Position numbers and translations under genes: made by a program
Assembly (NCBI GenBank): GCA_030549335.1
Contig: CM060189.1
Coordinates: forward strand, 31,209,001-31,273,000
DNA: 64,000 nucleotides
Direction: 5' to 3'
Source of the DNA: Pontederia crassipes
Taxonomy: Eukaryota; Streptophyta; Magnoliopsida; Commelinales; Pontederiaceae
The notes under the pieces: generated by a model
Databases searched by the model: none
What the model was told of the DNA's origin: nothing
Seen by the model: only the letters and a program-made list of their open reading frames with translations
Shown here: positions 60,100 through 64,000 of the stretch, one piece after another
Layout of the letters: the number at the start of each line of letters is the position of its first letter
How positions within the stretch are numbered: the first letter of the stretch is position 1

Positions 60100-63000
60100 T
60101 CCAATCCAACAGTGTAAGGCCTAAACCACCTTAAAATTAGTAACTACCATTATCCTCGATCGTAAATCCAACGGTGACGAAAATAGATATTATGTTTTCC
60201 TTAATTTTTTTTAAAAATAACTCATTTCTTTATTTGTGCATGTTCTATCGTATTATTATAAAAATAAAATGGTCCCTAAATACGTAATTACTTTTGTTGT
60301 TTTAAAAAATCTTGGCGATTCGTGTGAAAGAAAAAAAAAAAAGATTCGTGTCACCTAAATACGAAGTGGAAAACGTTAGCCTTGAGAGTTTACCACAACG
60401 CTGAGTTTATGGTAATCGTAAAAATCTATCTCATTAACGAAAACTTTATTTATGCAAGGAGACGTGATTTTATTTATTTAGATAGAAAAAAAGGTTTCTT
60501 TTTGTGCTTGAAAATAAGAACAATTCTATGAAAAGTTTATTTTTATTACAGAAGGCAGCCCACTTAAAATAAAGTTTCTTTTAATGCAGCCCACTTGGGC
60601 AGACAGTTGAGAGTTTTGAGCCCAATATCATTTTCCCGCCTTTCGGAATTTTAAAGGTCCTATAGTTTGTCAATTTTCCAAACCCTTTGGACTTGTTTGG
60701 TTGGAGAATAGAAGCATGAATAAATTCTTAATTTAATCATATTTACTAAACAAGTATATTTTTTTTATTTTGGTGGGACCCATAGCAATAAATGAAGAAA
60801 GAAGCAAAATAGTTGAATTAGGTAGGAGAATGGAAGAAAAAGATGGATTAAGGTATGATAATTCAGGAATACCAAATCTTGAATCAAGCGGGGCCTTTGA
60901 CTCCATTTGAATTCAGAAATTATAATTCAACTCTTAATCCAAGTTTTTTAATTTATCGGGAGCGAGAAATTCCTTCAAAGGTTACGAATAAAAAATTTAG
61001 AATATTCTTTTAAAATTTTGCAATAATTGCATGTGGACCTCACGATCATAATCTTGGCGTGTTTAACAAAATCAATGAGAATAAGCTAACCTTATTCCGA
61101 TATTATTCGCATTGCCAAACACAGCCTTTGAAATATTTTAAGCCCCACACTTTTTGAAACTATTTTACAGCCTATTTGAGATAGAGTAATAAGCACAAAA
61201 CAACTTGGTTCATAAATGGAGTACCACACGTTGTAGCTTTGCCAAACTAATTATAGTACGTGAATGATAACTCAAAATGAACAAAAGTTGACCAAAAGAA
61301 TTAAATATAACAAAAGTTTAATACACGCATTAATAAAATAAAAACAATATATATGTAATACTAGTTTTTTTCAATAAGGGTGTACTATTTTTTTTCCAAA
61401 AATTGATTGTATGAGTTAAGTATAAGAAGGGAAAAATCCCTTCATGTAACTTCTTTTGTTTCTCTACTCTATGCGGCTACCAAAGGACTTGACATCTCTG
61501 TGATATTTTAGGACTTAGATGAGGGAAGAGGAGAACGACAAAGGGTTAAAGGTTAATGAGAAAAAAATGATTGTGAGATATAAGTACTATATCTTCTTAT
61601 TTTTTTATTGATGAGGATGCACAAATTAGAATTAATGCATTAAATTTTATTGCCAAATTACTATATAGAGATTTTTATATTTGATCTATTTTATATCGAT
61701 TCCATCAAATAATATAACATTTGGCGCGAATCGCGTCAAAAAGCTAGAGATGAAAACTTGGATCAGGTGAGCTTAGATCTCACCCTCCAGTTGTAGTCGA
61801 GTTTCACTCTTTTTTCTTCGTTTTTTTTACGTGACATCACTATTTTTTCAATTTTTTCTTTTTCCTTATTTCTTTCTATTGCAATTTTCTCACAAAAAAA
61901 ATTATTCATTAACTATAATATATTTATCATTAAAAATTTAATATGATATTATTTATTACTTACCATTTTCATTAAAAATTTAATATTTTATTAAATATAA
62001 TTTATTTTAAATATATATTTTTAATAAAAATAAAATTATACATTTAGTTTTATTAATTAATAAAATTAAATTATATATGTGTAATACCTATTTTTTAACC
62101 AAACACCTGCCAAAATTAATTTACATATATACTTTTTTTTCATATCGGACGTCTCACAGTTACAATCGTAATGTAAGTTTGTATGTGTAAGCTCAAGTGG
62201 TAGAGCACATGCTCAAGACATAAGGACTTTTATTTTATTATTTTAAAACTAGAAATATTATTATATAATCATTTAGATGTATGTTTCGTTAATTATATTA
62301 ATTATTTGACTACTTTGACCGATGCCAAATAGATGATTATTATTTCTCAAATTACGTTAAATCCATTGTTTATTTATTTAGTTATTTATATTATCAATTA
62401 ATTGGTTTATGAACTATTTGATGTAAATTGTTTATGCATAATGCATAATATATCTATTGAAGAATATGTCTTCACTCGTTTATTTGAAATTATTAGGAAA
62501 ATTTGCAGAAAAGAATAGGGAATTGCATATTAGATTATTACTTATTAGATTGGCGCACTAATCTATAATCAAAAAGAAGAAAATTGCATGCTCATTAATT
62601 CGAAAGGGAAAAAAAATACTAACACTAATATATAATTTAAGAGTGATAATAAGCATGTCCATTTAAAAACGAAAATAAAAGGGTTTCAAAATGTCACGAT
62701 TTTTTTAACAAACGTGATATTCCGATAAGTATCTCTTTTCCGTTCAGCTAATTAGCATATTTACAGGGAAAAAAATGTTAGACGCCTCATGATTGGTTTG
62801 ATTTTGTCAAAAGCTAGCGAATCTTAAAATTAAACTTAATAGTGTATGAGAAATTCTTAATGCACCTATTAATTAATTAATTACTTTTTTCGATTGTCAT
62901 CATAGTATTTGAAATGATCGGATAAAAATTAAAATTCATTATCATTCCATTAATTTATGTCATCCAAATCGTATATCTGATTATGATAGGTAAGATTTTT

Positions 63001-64000
63001 AGCGAGAATATTTTATTATATATATGAAAAATTTCAAACTAGAGACTCTTAAGCAAGTTGCTTAGCATTTGCCTCTAATCCAGTTGGTTTAATTAATCGA
63101 TTACTAGTAGCACGTACTAACCTCAAACAGTGCTCAAACTTTGGGCGGACTCGCTCGGCAGTTGGCACATAATATTCCGATAAAAGTAGTACATAATTTA
63201 TTACTTTATAACAGTCAGGATAATTTTTTTTTTAATATCAGTCTTTTTTTTATTCCCACCCTAAATTTCCTCTCGTTATTTTTATAAAACACACATGCTT
63301 CAAAACAGAGAGGTGATTAAATAAGTGACGTTATATGAATGAAGTTACCGTTCAGTGTTTCTCTACGAGCATATAATTATAAATAAGGTGAAATGAAGTC
63401 ATTTTTATTAAACCGGGTCACATGATCCAACACCTTGGATGAAATAGGGTTGTTATCTTTTTTTTTTTTACTTTACTTTTTTTTATTTGATGTTTTTTTT
63501 TCTTTTCAACTTTTTCTTTCCTTTAATCATTTTATTTTTCTTTACCTTTTCTATATAAACTAATTTATTTATTATATATAAAAATATTAATTATAAAAGA
63601 TTAATATAATATTATTTATTACTTATCATTTCATTAAAAAGTATTTCATTTAATATAAATTATTAAAAATGGTCTTTATTTAAATAATATATTTTTTAAC
63701 AAAATTTTTGGAATAAAAGTTTTTAATATACTTTTTTTAATTTTTACCAAATTTTAGACCTATATATATAATTCACATTTTAAATTCAAACATCCACTAA
63801 AATTAACCTATCACATCTACTTTTTCTTATCACGTCTACTATCTTATTCATTGTCATAAAATTTCACTTTATCTAAACATCTGAACTAATTTATCAATTC
63901 AACTATTCACTTAAAATTAGTGTGAACTCTAGTTTCAAATTCCAAACAATACATTTGACTGTGTTTGGTTAAAAAATCTCCTGAGTCAGTTCTAACTTCT
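60100..64000. other. AT-rich gene-free region
   Basis: No gene. 60689-61131 may be a worn MITE: the left end GGACTTGTTTGGTTGG faces an inverted right end GGCTGTGTTTGGCAATG, with only TTT shared in the flanks. At 62188-62222 a tRNA-like A-box (GCTCAAGTGGTAGAGCA) stands alone. Long T runs and AT filler make up the rest. The last bases (GTGTTTGGTTAAAAAATC near 63962) may be the start of another small element cut by the window edge. Confidence 0.45.

Noticed and set aside
60689-61131. Inverted TGTTTGG-type ends suggesting a MITE
   Set aside because: Similarity of the ends is short and only TTT is shared in the flanks; kept as a remark, not called.
62188-62222. tRNA-like sequence GCTCAAGTGGTAGAGCA
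   Set aside because: A-box-like only; no anticodon arm, T-arm or B-box follows, so neither a tRNA nor a convincing SINE.

Overview
This window is nuclear DNA from a flowering plant. It has intron-split genes with GT-AG borders, a nuclear tRNA-Asn, plant-type transposons (CACTA, copia, L1 and RTE LINEs, a TRIM, small TIR elements), many (TA)n and (TAA)n runs, and an AT-rich background. The first exons of the cupin and protease genes and the whole VQ gene are much GC-richer than their surroundings. That is a habit of monocots, so I lean to a (non-grass?) monocot, but this is inference.

Four protein genes are well supported. (1) 768-3486, minus: a 251-residue membrane-anchored cupin protein in three exons. 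(2) 6583-12540, plus: UTP11, an 18S rRNA-processing factor, eight exons and 229 residues, with a 4-kb fifth intron full of transposons. (3) 24457-24885, minus: an intronless VQ-motif regulator of the sigma-factor-binding-protein type. (4) 54630-59802, minus: a Ulp1/C48 SUMO-protease-like protein, nine exons and 418 residues, complete His-Asp-Cys triad, with RTE-LINE scraps in its introns. I built the exon models by hand; reading phase closes across every junction. There is also one intact tRNA-Asn(GUU) at 16759-16832 and half of a tRNA-Trp at 4826-4889.

The rest is mainly transposon debris. 8.5-10.2 kb: a hAT-like element beside a dead L1 LINE inside UTP11. 13.1-15.9 kb: an old copia fossil. 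20.0-22.6 kb: a dead LINE split by a complete TRIM with a 5-bp target duplication. 25.8-30.7 kb: a CACTA element with subterminal repeats, transposase remains and a nested MITE. 31.6-34.0 kb: an unclassified repeat with a tandem duplication and a dense CTCGGGCCGGGT-like motif array. 34.8-38.0 and 41.7-43.6 kb: two fossils of one copia family. 44.2-45.0 and 47.6-48.4 kb: two relatives of a GC-rich terminal-inverted-repeat element bordered by (TA)n, the best candidate for a little-described family here. 51.9-52.75 kb: a GC-rich island with a coding-like segment.

The four protein genes are not an operon or cluster and have unrelated housekeeping or regulatory roles. The long gene-free stretches (16.8-20.0, 37.9-39.4, 45.1-47.5, 48.4-51.9, 52.8-54.6, 60-64 kb) are AT-rich and hold little beyond microsatellites.
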